DNA of 64,000 nucleotides from Polaromonas glacialis (GTDB taxonomy: Bacteria; Pseudomonadota; Gammaproteobacteria; Burkholderiales; Burkholderiaceae_C). Both the position numbers and the translations under genes were made by a program. Location of the stretch: assembly GCF_000709345.1 (NCBI RefSeq), contig NZ_KL448324.1, positions 153,198 to 217,197 of the forward strand. Reading direction: 5' to 3'. This document shows positions 34,761 to 44,334 of this stretch, in pieces. Within the stretch, counting starts at the first letter, position 1. Each line of letters begins with the position of its first letter. The notes beneath the pieces are model-generated. The model did not search any database, was not told the origin of the DNA, and saw nothing but the letters and a program-made list of their open reading frames with translations.

Positions 34761-36299
34761 ATGACGTACCACTTGCACAACATCGCTTCTGTCACACCCC
34801 ACAAGTTGGCATTGGTGTTCGAGCCCAGCGGTCGATCAAGGACATTCGTTGAATTGGAGACGGAGGCGAACATGGCAGCCAACGCCTTGCGCTCCCTTGG
34901 CCTGGTGACCGGGGACTGCATCGCGCTATGTCTCGAGAACTCGCCTGAGCTCCTCGCGCTCACCTTGGGTGCGCAGCGAATCGGTCTGTACTACGTACTG
35001 GCCTCAACAAAACTTTCGACGGCCGACTTGAACTACATCCTGGCCGATTCGGCAGCCCGGTTTGCGATCATTTCAGGCGCGACTGAAGCGGCGCAGCATG
35101 CCTCTGGAAACGCTGACTTCGTATGTGCCGTCAGGTCCATCGGCTGGCCTGAGTTCACGGGCAGTAGCTGGAACGAAGTATTCACGAAAGCCTCAAAGGA
35201 ACTACCCAGCGGCCCCTTGCCTGGCAGGGAGATGGTCTACACCTCGGGCACAACCGGCAGGCCCAAGGGTGTTCGCAAGCCGGCCTTCACAGGTGCCTTT
35301 GACGCGGTCGACAGCCGCAACGCATACACGGCAGCGGGCATTGAGCTGACTTCAGATTCAGTCTACCTGTCCACGTCGCCCCTGTATCACGCTGCGCCCA
35401 ACCGCTACCTTTCTGCGGCTGTGCATTTCGGCGCAACCAGTATTGTCATGGAGAGGTTTGACGCAAGACCAGCACTCGACTTCATTGCGCGGTACAAATG
35501 TACGCACTCTCTTTGGGTGCCGACCATGTTCCATCGCCTGCTTCGCTTGCCCCAACAAGACCGCCAGCAATCTGACGTGAGTTCGATGCGCATGGCCGTT
35601 CATGGCGCCGCTCCTTGTCCAGTGCATTTGAAAGAGCAGATGATTGACTGGTGGGGTCCAGTGCTTTATGAGTATTACTCGGGTACAGAAGGAATTGGTG
35701 CCACGTCCATCTCGTCGCAGGAGTGGTTGCTGCACAAAGGCTCGGTAGGTCGTGCAAAGGATGGAATCCTGCACATTTTGGACGACGCGGGCCGAGAAGT
35801 TCCAACTGGAACAGTTGGGCTGGTCTTTTTCGAAAGCGACGCCAAGTTCGAATATTGGAACGATCCCGTCAAGACTCAAGGCATCCACAGTGCCCAAGGC
35901 TGGCGTTCATTCGGTGACGTGGGGTACATGGACGCTGACGAGTATCTATATCTCACCGACCGAAAGGACTTCACGATTAATTCTGGCGGCGTCAAGATTT
36001 ATCCTCAAGAAATTGAAGATGCACTGCTCGGGCATGCAGGCGTTCAGGACGTGGCCGTCTTCGGCGTGCCAAACCCGGAATTTGGGGAAGAAGTCATTGC
36101 GGTCGTGCAGCCCGCCAGCCCATCTCATGCTGGCGCGGAATTAGAGGCTGTGCTAAGAACCTTTTGCCGCGAAACGTTAGGGCCCATCAAGACGCCGCGC
36201 CGCGTCTACTTCGAGACAGACTTTCCCAGGCACGACACAGGAAAACTCTACAAAAAGGCTTTAAAAGACAAGTACAGCCTGCCAATAATCTTGGCTTGA
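34761..36299 (+). CDS. AMP-forming acyl-CoA ligase
   Basis: A 512-residue adenylate-forming enzyme. The phosphate loop YTSGTTGRPKGV is at 160-171, the motif VLYEYYSGTEG follows, the hinge is LYLTDRKDFTINSGGVKIYP, and the catalytic Lys is in FPRHDTGKLYKKALKDKY. It belongs to the FadD-like groups seen in steroid and terpenoid degradation (inference). It stands alone on the plus strand between two minus-strand blocks, so its regulation may differ from the ligase at 32933. Two ligases sharing one promoter region suggest acids of different chain state. Confidence 0.92.
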   Translation: MTYHLHNIASVTPHKLALVFEPSGRSRTFVELETEANMAANALRSLGLVTGDCIALCLENSPELLALTLGAQRIGLYYVLASTKLSTADLNYILADSAARFAIISGATEAAQHASGNADFVCAVRSIGWPEFTGSSWNEVFTKASKELPSGPLPGREMVYTSGTTGRPKGVRKPAFTGAFDAVDSRNAYTAAGIELTSDSVYLSTSPLYHAAPNRYLSAAVHFGATSIVMERFDARPALDFIARYKCTHSLWVPTMFHRLLRLPQQDRQQSDVSSMRMAVHGAAPCPVHLKEQMIDWWGPVLYEYYSGTEGIGATSISSQEWLLHKGSVGRAKDGILHILDDAGREVPTGTVGLVFFESDAKFEYWNDPVKTQGIHSAQGWRSFGDVGYMDADEYLYLTDRKDFTINSGGVKIYPQEIEDALLGHAGVQDVAVFGVPNPEFGEEVIAVVQPASPSHAGAELEAVLRTFCRETLGPIKTPRRVYFETDFPRHDTGKLYKKALKDKYSLPIILA

Positions 36300-36651
36300 T
36301 CGGTAGCGGGTACGAGCCTGTTCGGCTCCTGCAGTTGCCAGTCATGACTGCAGGCTTGTAGGGCAAGCAGCCTTATCAGCCAAGCCTGCCTGCCGCAACT
36401 CGATAGATAAAGGAATGTCCATCCATCGTCGCGCCTCATGTTTGAACGAGTCAGACGTCGCTCTGCATGCTAGGTTGTGCCCGTCTACCAGATCCCGATT
36501 GGGCCACAATCGGCCATCACCTATGCCAGCCCCGGCGCAGGAATTGAATCTACGGTGCTCACAATGGATCGAAGAATCAGTGTCATCGACGTTGAGGTTA
36601 TGGCGTTGGTCCATTTTTGCTTGGTGCCGGCCTGCTTTTTCCAGGCTGATC
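36300..36651. terminator. Convergent region with hairpins after the CoA ligase
   Basis: Two inverted repeats follow the ligase stop: GAGCC-TGTTC-GGCTC (36314-36328) and CTGCAGT/ACTGCAG (36329-36353). They have no long T-run but lie where transcription from both sides must end. The remaining 300 bp hold no gene I recognise. Confidence 0.4.
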
Positions 36652-37317
36652 TTATGGCAGATGGCTCTGCGAATGATCAGCCAACTTCTTGGCCGAAATC
36701 TCCTTGCCTCTTGCGACGAGCCCCACCAAGGTAAAGTCGATAACAGATTCTCGCCACACCTCAAAAGGCAGGGAAGCTGCAGGGTTCGGTCCGTGGGAAC
36801 GCCCACTGAACAGCATGCTCACACCATGCATAGCCGACCATGCGCATTGAACAAGTTCATGGGTACAGGCTGCACCCAAGTCTTGGGATTGTAGGTATTC
36901 ATAAACATAACGCTGCAACAGCGCGTAAGAACGCTCTGTTGCCTGATTGATCTCGGGTCGCTCGTGCCGATCTGAAATCTGTGGTCCGATCATCAGCCAA
37001 AAGAGGCCGGGCTTCTCAATGGCAAAGTCCACATACACCTGCAAAACAGCACGCAAACGTTGTACAGGATCGGCGGCCTGAGCAACTGCGGCAGACCGCA
37101 AAGCAATGAGTTCGTCAAAGCCCTCAACGGCAATGGCAGAGAGTAAACCGTTCAGATCTCCAAACTCATGGCGGGGAGCCGCAGGCGAGACTCCAGCTGC
37201 CCGAGTCACGGAACGGAGTGAAATATTTAGCGGTCCCTGCGTAAGAAGCAGTTGTTTACCGTACGCGACGAGCGTATCGCGAAGGTTTCCATGATGGTAG
37301 GTTGAACGTTCGCTCAT
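36652..37317 (-). CDS. TetR-family regulator with WHG domain
   Basis: A 221-residue repressor. The N-terminal helix-turn-helix region is YHHGNLRDTLVAYGKQLL followed by LRSVTRAAGVSPAAPRHEFG; the C-terminal domain of WHG type shows FAIEKPGLFWLMIGP. These regulators typically bind acyl-CoA-like or aromatic effectors. Its gene is convergent with the ligase at 34761 and faces the insertion-sequence debris, so its original divergent target may have been lost. The palindrome AGAAAG-N9-CTTTCT at 37390-37410, about 75 bp upstream, may be its operator. Confidence 0.9.
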   Translation of the reverse strand: MSERSTYHHGNLRDTLVAYGKQLLLTQGPLNISLRSVTRAAGVSPAAPRHEFGDLNGLLSAIAVEGFDELIALRSAAVAQAADPVQRLRAVLQVYVDFAIEKPGLFWLMIGPQISDRHERPEINQATERSYALLQRYVYEYLQSQDLGAACTHELVQCAWSAMHGVSMLFSGRSHGPNPAASLPFEVWRESVIDFTLVGLVARGKEISAKKLADHSQSHLP

Positions 37318-37389
37318 GCAAGCTTGTCAATATATTTCGGCTAAATCAAGAATGCAAGTTGCAGATCCCATGTCAAAAGATGCACTTAC

Positions 37390-37410
37390 AGAAAGTCTAA
37401 ATATCTTTCT
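37390..37410. promoter_or_regulatory. Palindrome upstream of the TetR gene
   Basis: AGAAAG and CTTTCT separated by nine AT-rich bases. The position, 73-93 bp before the TetR start, fits autoregulation. There is no second copy to support it. Confidence 0.35.
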
Positions 37411-37675
37411 TTCATATTAGCATGACGAATAACGTTTATGTGCCGCTGCTGCAATGCCGACCAGTCGCACCGCTGCTGATCAGCGGCAGATAAATCTGTC
37501 GGACGAAACCGCCGCCCTGAACGGTGGTCAGAAGTGAAATGACCCTGTCCCAAGTTTTCTGGGTCAGTGCACCTGCATTAGCTCTGAAAATCATCTAACC
37601 AGCAACCTGTCGCTGAGATTGGTGGCATATTTAAAGTGAGCTTGCAAACTTGCTTTCACCAACCAAGAGGCCAAG

Positions 37676-37930
37676 ATGAAATACAGCGGAATTGACTTTC
37701 ATTCGAACGATAGCGTGGTGTCGATGCTCGACAAACAATATCTGCGTCGTGGCCGGGAAGCCGTTACCCAATGACCTTAAAAAGATCATTGGGATGCTCA
37801 AACCTTGGCGGCCAGAGTTGGCAGGGATCGTTGTTGAGTCCACCTTCAATGGTACTGGCTGGTGGATTGGCGCAAAGAGGCTGGCTTCATGGTGTATCTC
37901 TTGCACATCGATGCCGTTACTGCGAGGCCG
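37676..37930 (+). pseudogene. IS110/IS1111-type transposase remnant, frameshifted
   Basis: The N-terminal part of an IS110-family transposase in three frames: MKYSGIDFHSNDSVVSMLD in frame one, KPLPNDLKKIIGMLKPWRPE and LAGIVVESTFN in frame two, and YWLVDWRKEAGFMVYL in frame three. These are the usual DEDD-domain blocks (D of GID, E of VESTFN) in order. At least two single-base indels separate them, and the C-terminal domain is absent. It is a dead fragment. Confidence 0.85.
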
Positions 37931-38026
37931 CATTCATGGGTAGTTTATTGCCTCACGTCAGCAGCAACTGCAGCGGTTTAGGTGGGGTGACCATGCCATC
38001 TGTTGGCGAATTGACAACGGCCTCGA

Positions 38027-38356
38027 TCATGTTGCCAGCCGGACGAAACGTGAGATTCGTGTTTTGGCCCGAGGCTGGCCACTCAGCCATGCCGTAAGCC
38101 GCTCGACATTCATGGCAGCGGCCGTTGCCAAATGCTGCAGGCTGCGCAGTCCGTGTGTGCGCCCAAAATCACGCCAGTCGATTCCCTCGTTGTTGAAGAA
38201 CCGGTACGCCGCCATGGTGTCGGCCCAGTCCCCGCAGGCCTGCGGCACGCTCGCCCTGGGCTGTGTGCTCAGGCACTCGACCAGCCGGATGGCCCGCTTG
38301 TTGCGCCGCTCATCGCCCAAGTCTATCGTCTCAAATTCAGTGCTTGCACAGCCCAT
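38027..38356 (-). pseudogene. Chimeric transposase remnant (IS50-type head, IS1182/IS5-like tail)
   Basis: One open frame of 109 codons. Residues 1-60 (STEFETIDLGDERRNKRAIR, AAYRFFNNEGIDW) are the DNA-binding head of an IS50-type transposase, similar to the intact one at 18789. From about residue 62 it changes to LRSLQHLATAAAMNVERLTA and RAKTRISRFVRLA, which resembles the C-terminal end of IS1182/IS5-like transposases. It appears to be an in-frame fusion of two element fragments and should not be functional. Confidence 0.65.
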
Positions 38357-38493
38357 CGGTTTCCTTCAACTTTTCTTGAGAGGGATTTTCCCGGGAGTTA
38401 ATGGAATGGTCGCCCCGCCCCAAAACGGCACCTGGAAGTGCCGAAATGCGGAGAATGAAAGTTCCACTAACCTAACCGATAGAGGCAAGCGAA

Positions 38494-39534
38494 ATGAACA
38501 TTACGACTGTTGGCATCGATCTGGCGAAAACTGTTTTTCAGCTTCACGGCGTGGATGCGCAAGGCCACACGGTGCTGCGAAAACAACTCAGGCGCGACCA
38601 GATGGCGCCGTTCTTCGCCAATCTCCCGCCCTGCCTGGTGGGCATGGAGGCCTGCGGCAGCGCCCATCACTGGGCGCGCAAACTGCAAGGGTTTGGTCAC
38701 ACCGTCAAATTGATGGCGCCTCAGTTCGTCAAGCCCTATGTGAAGACCAACAAGAACGATGCGGCCGATGCCGAGGCGATTTGCGAAGCTGTGGCGCGGC
38801 CCAACATGCGCTTCGTGCCGCTCAAAAGCGCCGAGCAGCAAGCCGTGCTGGCGCTGCACCGTGCCCGCCAGGGCTTTGTCAAGGCACGCACCGCGCAGGC
38901 CAACCAGATCCGCGGGCTGCTGGCCGAGCACGGGATCATCATCCCGCAGGGCATCAGTCATATTGCCGGGCGGCTGCCAGAAATCCTGGAGGACGCTGAC
39001 AACGAGCTGCCGGGCGCGTTTCGCCTGCTCCTCGAAAGGCTGCGTGAGCATCTCAAGGTGCTCGACGCCCAGGTGGGCGAACTCGATGCACAGATCCAGC
39101 TCTGGCATCGTCAGAGCGACGCCAGCAAGAAGCTCGCGCAGATCCCTGGCATCGGCCCGATCACGGCCAGTGCGCTGGTGGCCTCCATTGGCGACGCCAA
39201 GAACTTTGACAATGGCCGACAGCTCGCTGCATGGCTGGGCCTCGTGCCGCGCCAGCACTCCAGCGGCGGCAAGCCCACGCTGCTGGGCATCAGCAAACGT
39301 GGAGACGCCTACCTGCGCACGTTGCTGATCCACGGGGCGCGCGCAGTGATCCGGGTCGCCCAAAGCAAAACCGAGCAGGCCAGCGGATGGCTCGCCAATG
39401 TGCTGGCGCGGCGCAACAAGAACGTGGCCGCCGTTGCGCTGGCCAACAAGAATGCCCGCATCGTCTGGGCCCTGCTGGTCAACGACCGCCCCTACGCATC
39501 GACCTACCCAGCCCAATGCGGCTCGGCGGCGTGA
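38494..39534 (+). CDS. IS110-family transposase, intact
   Basis: A 346-residue transposase. DEDD residues are D9 (TVGIDLAKT), E52 (VGMEACGSAHHW), D89 and D92 (TNKNDAADAE). The C-terminal Transposase_20 domain carries IPGIGPITASALVASIGD and the conserved serine in RQHSSGGKPTLLGISKRGD. No stop or frameshift is present. The element's ends probably lie near 38400 and 39600, but no terminal inverted repeat or target duplication can be identified, as is usual for the family. It sits in a pile of dead elements. Confidence 0.93.
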   Translation: MNITTVGIDLAKTVFQLHGVDAQGHTVLRKQLRRDQMAPFFANLPPCLVGMEACGSAHHWARKLQGFGHTVKLMAPQFVKPYVKTNKNDAADAEAICEAVARPNMRFVPLKSAEQQAVLALHRARQGFVKARTAQANQIRGLLAEHGIIIPQGISHIAGRLPEILEDADNELPGAFRLLLERLREHLKVLDAQVGELDAQIQLWHRQSDASKKLAQIPGIGPITASALVASIGDAKNFDNGRQLAAWLGLVPRQHSSGGKPTLLGISKRGDAYLRTLLIHGARAVIRVAQSKTEQASGWLANVLARRNKNVAAVALANKNARIVWALLVNDRPYASTYPAQCGSAA

Positions 39535-39849
39535 AGACAAGCCCAGGCCCTGCGATGTAGAGCGAGTTCCAGCAACCCCGTTTCACAGGAGAAGCGTACC
39601 GATTGCACAGGCAATTCAACGAAGTGATGGCAAGAACAGGTCAGACCGTGGTCGAGCAAGCCTGATATACACAAAGCGCCTTGAGCGCGTGGAGTTGATA
39701 AGGACTTGACCAGCGGATTCCATCAGGGACGGGAGGCCTCAGCCTCAATCAAAGTCCGGATCTATGGCTGCAATCTCCACCTTTCGATCCATCATCGAAT
39801 TGAACGCTTGGCAAACAGGGGCGACCATCTATGTGTATAACGAAATGCT
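39535..39849. other. Intergenic, right part of the IS110 element and spacer
   Basis: About 315 bp between the IS110 transposase and the 3' end of the next TetR gene. No gene is recognised. The first part is probably the non-coding right end of the element. Confidence 0.35.
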
Positions 39850-40500
39850 TTAAGTCACGCTCGCAGTCTGCGGCGCCGGGACGGGCGGCACGAGCGGTTT
39901 GGTGACCCCTTCCAGAAATATGGAGATGGCAAGCTCAATTATTTGGGTGGGATCAAGTCCGTCGCGGGGAGCCCGTCTTGTGATCAGCAAGGTGGCCAAG
40001 CCATGCTCTACTGACCAACCAGCATGTGCCACCAGCTGGCGCTGGTCGGGAGGCCATCCGTTTAGGCGCGCAAACTCTTGCGCTGCATCAGAAAAAAGCT
40101 GGAAGGATGCGGTGCTCGTCTCGCGTAACTCGTTGTGGACAGAAAGATCAAGCACACGCGGCCCGGTCATCAGGTTAAAAAGCCCTGGGTTTTTAAGCGC
40201 GAACATGACATAGCCGCGCATCATTTCCCGCAGTTTGTCGCCCGCTGCCAGGTTCGATGCGGCAATGCTGCGGCGTACATCGCTGAGCTCCACAAACCCT
40301 TGTGTCGCCAGCACGGCAAGCAATTCATTCTTGTCGCGAAAGTGCCGCACTGGCGCGCCAATGGATACGCCAATGCGCCGCGCCAGTCCTCGCAGACTTA
40401 GCTCCGCAAGACCCGCTTCTTCCAAATAAAGACGGCCCTCCTGGATCAGCGCATTGCGCAGGTCGCCGTGATGATACGAGGTGGATTTGATGGCTGACAT
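39850..40500 (-). CDS. TetR-family regulator with WHG domain
   Basis: A 216-residue regulator from the ATG at 40500 (MSAIKSTSYHHGDLRNAL). The helix-turn-helix part is LSLRGLARRIGVSIGAPVRH, with the ligand domain containing FALKNPGLFNLMTGPRV. It is similar in type to the one at 36652. It is divergent from the hydratase, CoA-transferase and receptor operon beginning at 40617, which it probably represses. Confidence 0.9.
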   Translation of the reverse strand: MSAIKSTSYHHGDLRNALIQEGRLYLEEAGLAELSLRGLARRIGVSIGAPVRHFRDKNELLAVLATQGFVELSDVRRSIAASNLAAGDKLREMMRGYVMFALKNPGLFNLMTGPRVLDLSVHNELRETSTASFQLFSDAAQEFARLNGWPPDQRQLVAHAGWSVEHGLATLLITRRAPRDGLDPTQIIELAISIFLEGVTKPLVPPVPAPQTASVT

Positions 40501-40616
40501 CACCACATTGTGCCCTGCAACAAGGGTCAACCCCTAGACAATGTATGCGGCGATAACTTATGATGTTGTCAGAGATCACATTGCATATGAAACATTTATC
40601 AGACAGGAGTCCACCA
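40501..40616. promoter_or_regulatory. Divergent promoter region, TetR / hydratase operon
   Basis: 116 bp between divergent starts. GACAA (40537-40541) and TTGTC (40566-40570) form a loose inverted repeat about 50 bp before the hydratase start. AGGAG at 40605-40609 is the ribosome-binding site that fixes the GTG start at 40617. Confidence 0.45.
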
Positions 40617-41378
40617 GTGAGTACAGTCATTTTTGAAAAGCAGGGTGCTGTGGGTGTTGTGACACTTAACAAGCCGCCACACAACCTAATTGATGACATC
40701 TTCCTGAAAGCGCTGATGGACTGCTACGAATGTGCCGCACGTGAAAACTGCCGCGCTATCGTGCTGCGCAGTGCCATGCGGCATTTCTGCGCGGGTGCCG
40801 ATACTAACGGGTTCAGCACAGGACGTCGTCGGAATCAGGCTGAGTTCGAGGCGATCCTGAACGGCCTCGAAGATGTCACCATCCCGACGGTTGCAGCCGT
40901 TCATGGTGCTGCGCTCGGGGGCGGCTTTGAGCTTGCGCTGACCTGCGATACGATCATTGCCGCTGATACCGCCAAGTTTGGAATGGCGGAGGCTTCCCTC
41001 GGGCTTTTACCCCTGCTTGGCGGCGTGCAACGCGTGGCCCAGCGCGCGGGCAGCGCGCGCGCCAAGGAAATGGCGATGCTCGCGCGGCGGCACGAGCCCG
41101 CCATGCTGGAGCGCTGGGGCGTGATCAATCTCGTCGTGGCAGAGGTAGATCTGCCCGAGGCTGCCATGTCCTGGGCACGCCAGCTGGCAGCCGGCCCGAC
41201 GGTGGCCTTGGGCGGCATCAAGCGACTGGCAAATCTCTCGGCACGCAGCGGGGTATATGCGGCTGATCTCATCCAGACCGAGGTAAATGACGCGATGTGG
41301 GCTACCGCAGATCAAAAACGCGGACTGGCCGCGTTCGCCGCCACAGGCCCTGGCACCGCTGTGTTCGAGGGAAACTGA
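40617..41378 (+). CDS. Enoyl-CoA hydratase
   Basis: A crotonase-family protein of about 253 residues. I chose the GTG at 40617 (MSTVIFEKQGAVGVVTL) because AGGAG is 7 bases upstream; an ATG at 40560 gives an unlikely 19-residue tail. Both hydratase glutamates are present, in GGGFELALTCD and FGMAEASLGLLPLLGGVQR. It starts an operon with a class III CoA-transferase (ATG 2 bp after this stop) and a Bug receptor. It would hydrate a 2-enoyl-CoA made after CoA transfer. Confidence 0.9.
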   Translation: MSTVIFEKQGAVGVVTLNKPPHNLIDDIFLKALMDCYECAARENCRAIVLRSAMRHFCAGADTNGFSTGRRRNQAEFEAILNGLEDVTIPTVAAVHGAALGGGFELALTCDTIIAADTAKFGMAEASLGLLPLLGGVQRVAQRAGSARAKEMAMLARRHEPAMLERWGVINLVVAEVDLPEAAMSWARQLAAGPTVALGGIKRLANLSARSGVYAADLIQTEVNDAMWATADQKRGLAAFAATGPGTAVFEGN

Positions 41379-41380
41379 CC

Positions 41381-42637
41381 ATGAACGAGACGCCCAATGA
41401 AACCTCACAGGCACCGCTAGCTGGCCTGCAGGTCATCGACTTCACCCGAGTGCTCGCCGGCCCACATTGCACCAAGGTGCTACGCGACCTGGGCGCGGAC
41501 ATCACCAAGATCGAGCCGCCTGCTGGCGACATTGCCCGCGCTGGCGTGCCCCATTTCAACGGCATGTCGGCCTATTACGCACAGCAAAATGCTGGCAAAC
41601 GAAACCTGAGCATAGATTTGAACTGGCCGGAGGCGCGGGAGATCGTCACCGGAATGTGCAGCAAGGCCCATGTGATCGTCGAGAACTTTCGCCCCGGCAC
41701 GCTGGCAAGGTTCGGCCTAGGTTACGAGGATGTCGCAATCTGCAACCCCGGCGTGGTCTATGTATCCATAAGCGGCTATGGACAGACCGGGGTATGGAGC
41801 AACCGACCAGCGTTCGCACCAACGATTCATGCGGAGACGGGACTCACCTCCATCGTGCAGGACCACTTCGGCGGCGACCTAGGCCAGCCCCGTAACGACG
41901 CCTGTAGCCACGCCGACATGTATACCGGCCTGGAAGGCGCGATCGCTGTGCTCGCGGCGCTGCACCACCGCCATCTAACCGGCGCAGGCCAGCATGTTGA
42001 TGTGTCGATGGCCGCGACCATGCTGTCCGTCAACGAGCGCGCCGGTGCGCTGTTATCCAGTATCGACACCGACGGCGAGCCGATGGCGCTGGGAGCGCCG
42101 GATTCCCACATTTATGAGCTGTCCGACGGCCGCCGTATCACTGTCGCGAGCAGCCCTATCGGAACTACGACCTTCGTCCGCTACTGCGCCATGATGCGGC
42201 GCCCCGACCTGCAGCGGGACCCACGATTCCTGACTGCCCGGCTCAGGCGCGAAAACCTGCAGGCGCTGCTAGCCGAGGTCAGGGCGTGGATTCTTACTTT
42301 CACAAATCTGGACGAGCTGCAGGCACAGGTCAGCGAGGCCAGCCTGGCAATAGGCGTGGTGCGGACAACTCAGGAGTTCGCCAAGTCCGACTGGGCGCGG
42401 GAATGGGGAGCGATTGTGGAGGTTGACAACCGCATGGGCGAGACCACCCGCATGCCCGGCGTGCCTTGGCGGTTCAGCCGGTCACGACTGCCCAAGCCCG
42501 GCGCGCCGTCCTTCCAGGGCGAAGACAACGAGCTGGTTCTCAGCCGTGCCGGGCTCACCGATGAGGTGATCCAGGGCCTGCGCAAACGCCGTGTGCTGCT
42601 CAGCCGACGCTCACCCCGCGGCCCTTTCGACAACTAA
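41381..42637 (+). CDS. Class III (CaiB/BaiF) CoA-transferase
   Basis: A 418-residue family III CoA-transferase. The N-terminal block is LAGLQVIDFTRVLAGPHCTK and IKIEPP-like ITKIEPPAGD; the catalytic aspartate is D179 in SHADMYTGLEGAIAVL. NFRPGTLARFGLGYEDV and ISGYGQTGVW are also typical. It would transfer CoA from an acyl-CoA to an organic acid. The start is the ATG at 41381, 2 bp after the hydratase stop. With hydratase and receptor it forms a small catabolic set under the divergent TetR. Confidence 0.93.
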   Translation: MNETPNETSQAPLAGLQVIDFTRVLAGPHCTKVLRDLGADITKIEPPAGDIARAGVPHFNGMSAYYAQQNAGKRNLSIDLNWPEAREIVTGMCSKAHVIVENFRPGTLARFGLGYEDVAICNPGVVYVSISGYGQTGVWSNRPAFAPTIHAETGLTSIVQDHFGGDLGQPRNDACSHADMYTGLEGAIAVLAALHHRHLTGAGQHVDVSMAATMLSVNERAGALLSSIDTDGEPMALGAPDSHIYELSDGRRITVASSPIGTTTFVRYCAMMRRPDLQRDPRFLTARLRRENLQALLAEVRAWILTFTNLDELQAQVSEASLAIGVVRTTQEFAKSDWAREWGAIVEVDNRMGETTRMPGVPWRFSRSRLPKPGAPSFQGEDNELVLSRAGLTDEVIQGLRKRRVLLSRRSPRGPFDN

Positions 42638-42663
42638 ACCTCAGTCTTTCATAAGGACACATC

Positions 42664-43671
42664 GTGCACAAACCATCCAAATCAAGGCATCTCATCTTTC
42701 GCGTACGAAGAGTGGTCACGCTTGCCCTGCTGACGGCCATACTGCCCGTTCACGGTTGGGCCGAGGAGCCCTTTCCATCGAAACCAATACGCATCGTGGT
42801 TCCGTTTCCAGCCGGCGGCGGCTCCGATATCGTTGCGCGGATCGTCGGCGCGCGTATGGCGACCCGCATGGGCCAGCCTGTACTGGTAGAGAACGTCGCC
42901 GGCGCGAGCAGCATGATAGGCGCGGGCAAAGTGGCCAGCGCACCTGCCGACGGCTACACCCTGTTGATGGCGACAAACACAACGCTTTCAACCAACCCCT
43001 TTGTGCAGGCAAAGCTCCCCTATGACGCAGCGACCAGCTTTGTTGCGGTATCCCAGGTGATCCGTACACCATTGGTGCTGATTGCAAATCCTCAATTCGA
43101 GGCTCGAGATGTGCCCGCTCTCATCAGCATGGCAAAAAAAGAGCCGGGAAAGCTGTCCTATGCGTCCTTCGGAAATGCAACCACGGGACATATAGGCGGG
43201 GAGCTGTTTAAGCGAGACACGGGCACGAGCCTGATCCACATACCGTATAAAGGCAGTGCCCCGGCCATCCAGGATCTCGTTTCCGGACAAGTCCCCATCC
43301 TCTTTGATACCGCGTCCACTGCGCTGGCACAGGTCAAGGCGGGCAGGGCCAGGGGACTCGCAGTGATGCAGCCTGACCGCTCAGCGCTAGCGCCGGATAT
43401 TCCGTCCATGAAAGAGTTTGGCTATTCCGGTATCGACATTACCGTTTGGTTCGGCCTGGTGGCGCCAGCCGGTACGCCGGACGCAATTGTGCAGCGCCTT
43501 TCGCGCGAAGTTCAGGAGATCGTCCGCGAGCCCGACACGCGCCTGAAGCTCGTCGGCGTCAACGTCGAGCCCGTGGGCTCCACACCGGCCGCCTTTGCCG
43601 ATTTTCTGCGTACCGACAGGGCAGCGATGGCGCGCGTGATCCGCGAGGCCGGAATCCGGTCTGACCAGTAG
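42664..43671 (+). CDS. Bug/TctC-family periplasmic solute receptor
   Basis: A 335-residue receptor starting with GTG. The signal peptide covers about 35 residues (VVTLALLTAILPVHGWAEE). Mature motifs are IRIVVPFPAGGGSDIVARIV, VLVENVAGASSMIGAGKVA, KLPYDAATSFVAVSQ and SYASFGNATTGHIGGELF. It is the third gene of the TetR-controlled operon. The ligand is probably the acid activated by the CoA-transferase at 41381. Confidence 0.92.
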   Translation: MHKPSKSRHLIFRVRRVVTLALLTAILPVHGWAEEPFPSKPIRIVVPFPAGGGSDIVARIVGARMATRMGQPVLVENVAGASSMIGAGKVASAPADGYTLLMATNTTLSTNPFVQAKLPYDAATSFVAVSQVIRTPLVLIANPQFEARDVPALISMAKKEPGKLSYASFGNATTGHIGGELFKRDTGTSLIHIPYKGSAPAIQDLVSGQVPILFDTASTALAQVKAGRARGLAVMQPDRSALAPDIPSMKEFGYSGIDITVWFGLVAPAGTPDAIVQRLSREVQEIVREPDTRLKLVGVNVEPVGSTPAAFADFLRTDRAAMARVIREAGIRSDQ

Positions 43672-43755
43672 TCGAAACTAAAAAATGGTTCGCTGCGAAT
43701 CTAGGTTCTTACATGGTCTATAAGGACTTTCCCTTTTTTGCAAGCACCGACCTCG

Positions 43756-43786
43756 CCGTCTGTGATCTTGTAGCGATCACAGACGG
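43756..43786. terminator. Strong hairpin after the Bug receptor gene
   Basis: CCGTCTGTGATC-TTGTAGC-GATCACAGACGG is a perfect 12-bp stem with a 7-base loop, 85 bp after the receptor stop. It is followed by AAACCCGTGTTTTT rather than an immediate T-run. A transcription end for the operon is the simplest reading; an operator or element end is possible because of the symmetry. Confidence 0.55.
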
Positions 43787-44089
43787 AAACCCGTGTTTTT
43801 CGCTTTCAAACCAGGCACTTTTCAGCCTTTGCTTTTGAATAGAGGGGTGTGGATAGCGTGTCTATAAACGGCTACTGATTCCGCACTTGCATGGCGGCAG
43901 CCCTGATGAAAGACGCGCGCTAGGGGCTCCAATCGTCCCTCGGCAAAGCTTGAGGGCACCTGGCTTCGATTGCTCTTACCTTGCCATCCATATAAACGAG
44001 CACTCCCCGGCGCAGGTCCCAACCTCTCAACTCATCAACAATGGCACATCACACGGTGCTGGTTTTGAAAATCTACAAGCCGAACTCCA

Positions 44090-44230
44090 TCACGCGGGAA
44101 CTTTGAAGCCTTCTCCCAGCTTCAGCGCGGCACAACACATCCGGGCGTTCTTGGCCGCAATGGCGACGATGGCGCGCCAGTAACCCCGCCGCTCCTTGAG
44201 TTGCAACGCCCAGCGGCTCACCGGGTCTGT
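44090..44230 (-). pseudogene. IS110-type transposase C-terminal remnant
   Basis: About 46 residues (TDPVSRWALQLKERRGYWRA, AIVAIAAKNARMCCAALKLG) match the last helix region of IS110-family transposases, where RWA...R...VALANKNARI is conserved. The rest of the enzyme is missing. It is a dead fragment between the receptor operon and the ferredoxin reductase. Confidence 0.7.
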
Positions 44231-44334
44231 TTTGTTTGTTGCCTTAATACTACAATCGCACTTATAGGCGCCTTGTTGATCTAACAGGCATGGATCAAGC
44301 CAATGGAGGTGGCCATGCAAGAAGCAGCAGTCAG

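Noticed and set aside
36342..36651. Possible gene between the CoA ligase and TetR
   Set aside because: Open frames on both strands are short, conflict with each other and match no known domain.
41480..41895. Overlapping open frames in the CoA-transferase gene
   Set aside because: Frame shadows of the class III CoA-transferase, which has all family motifs in its own frame.
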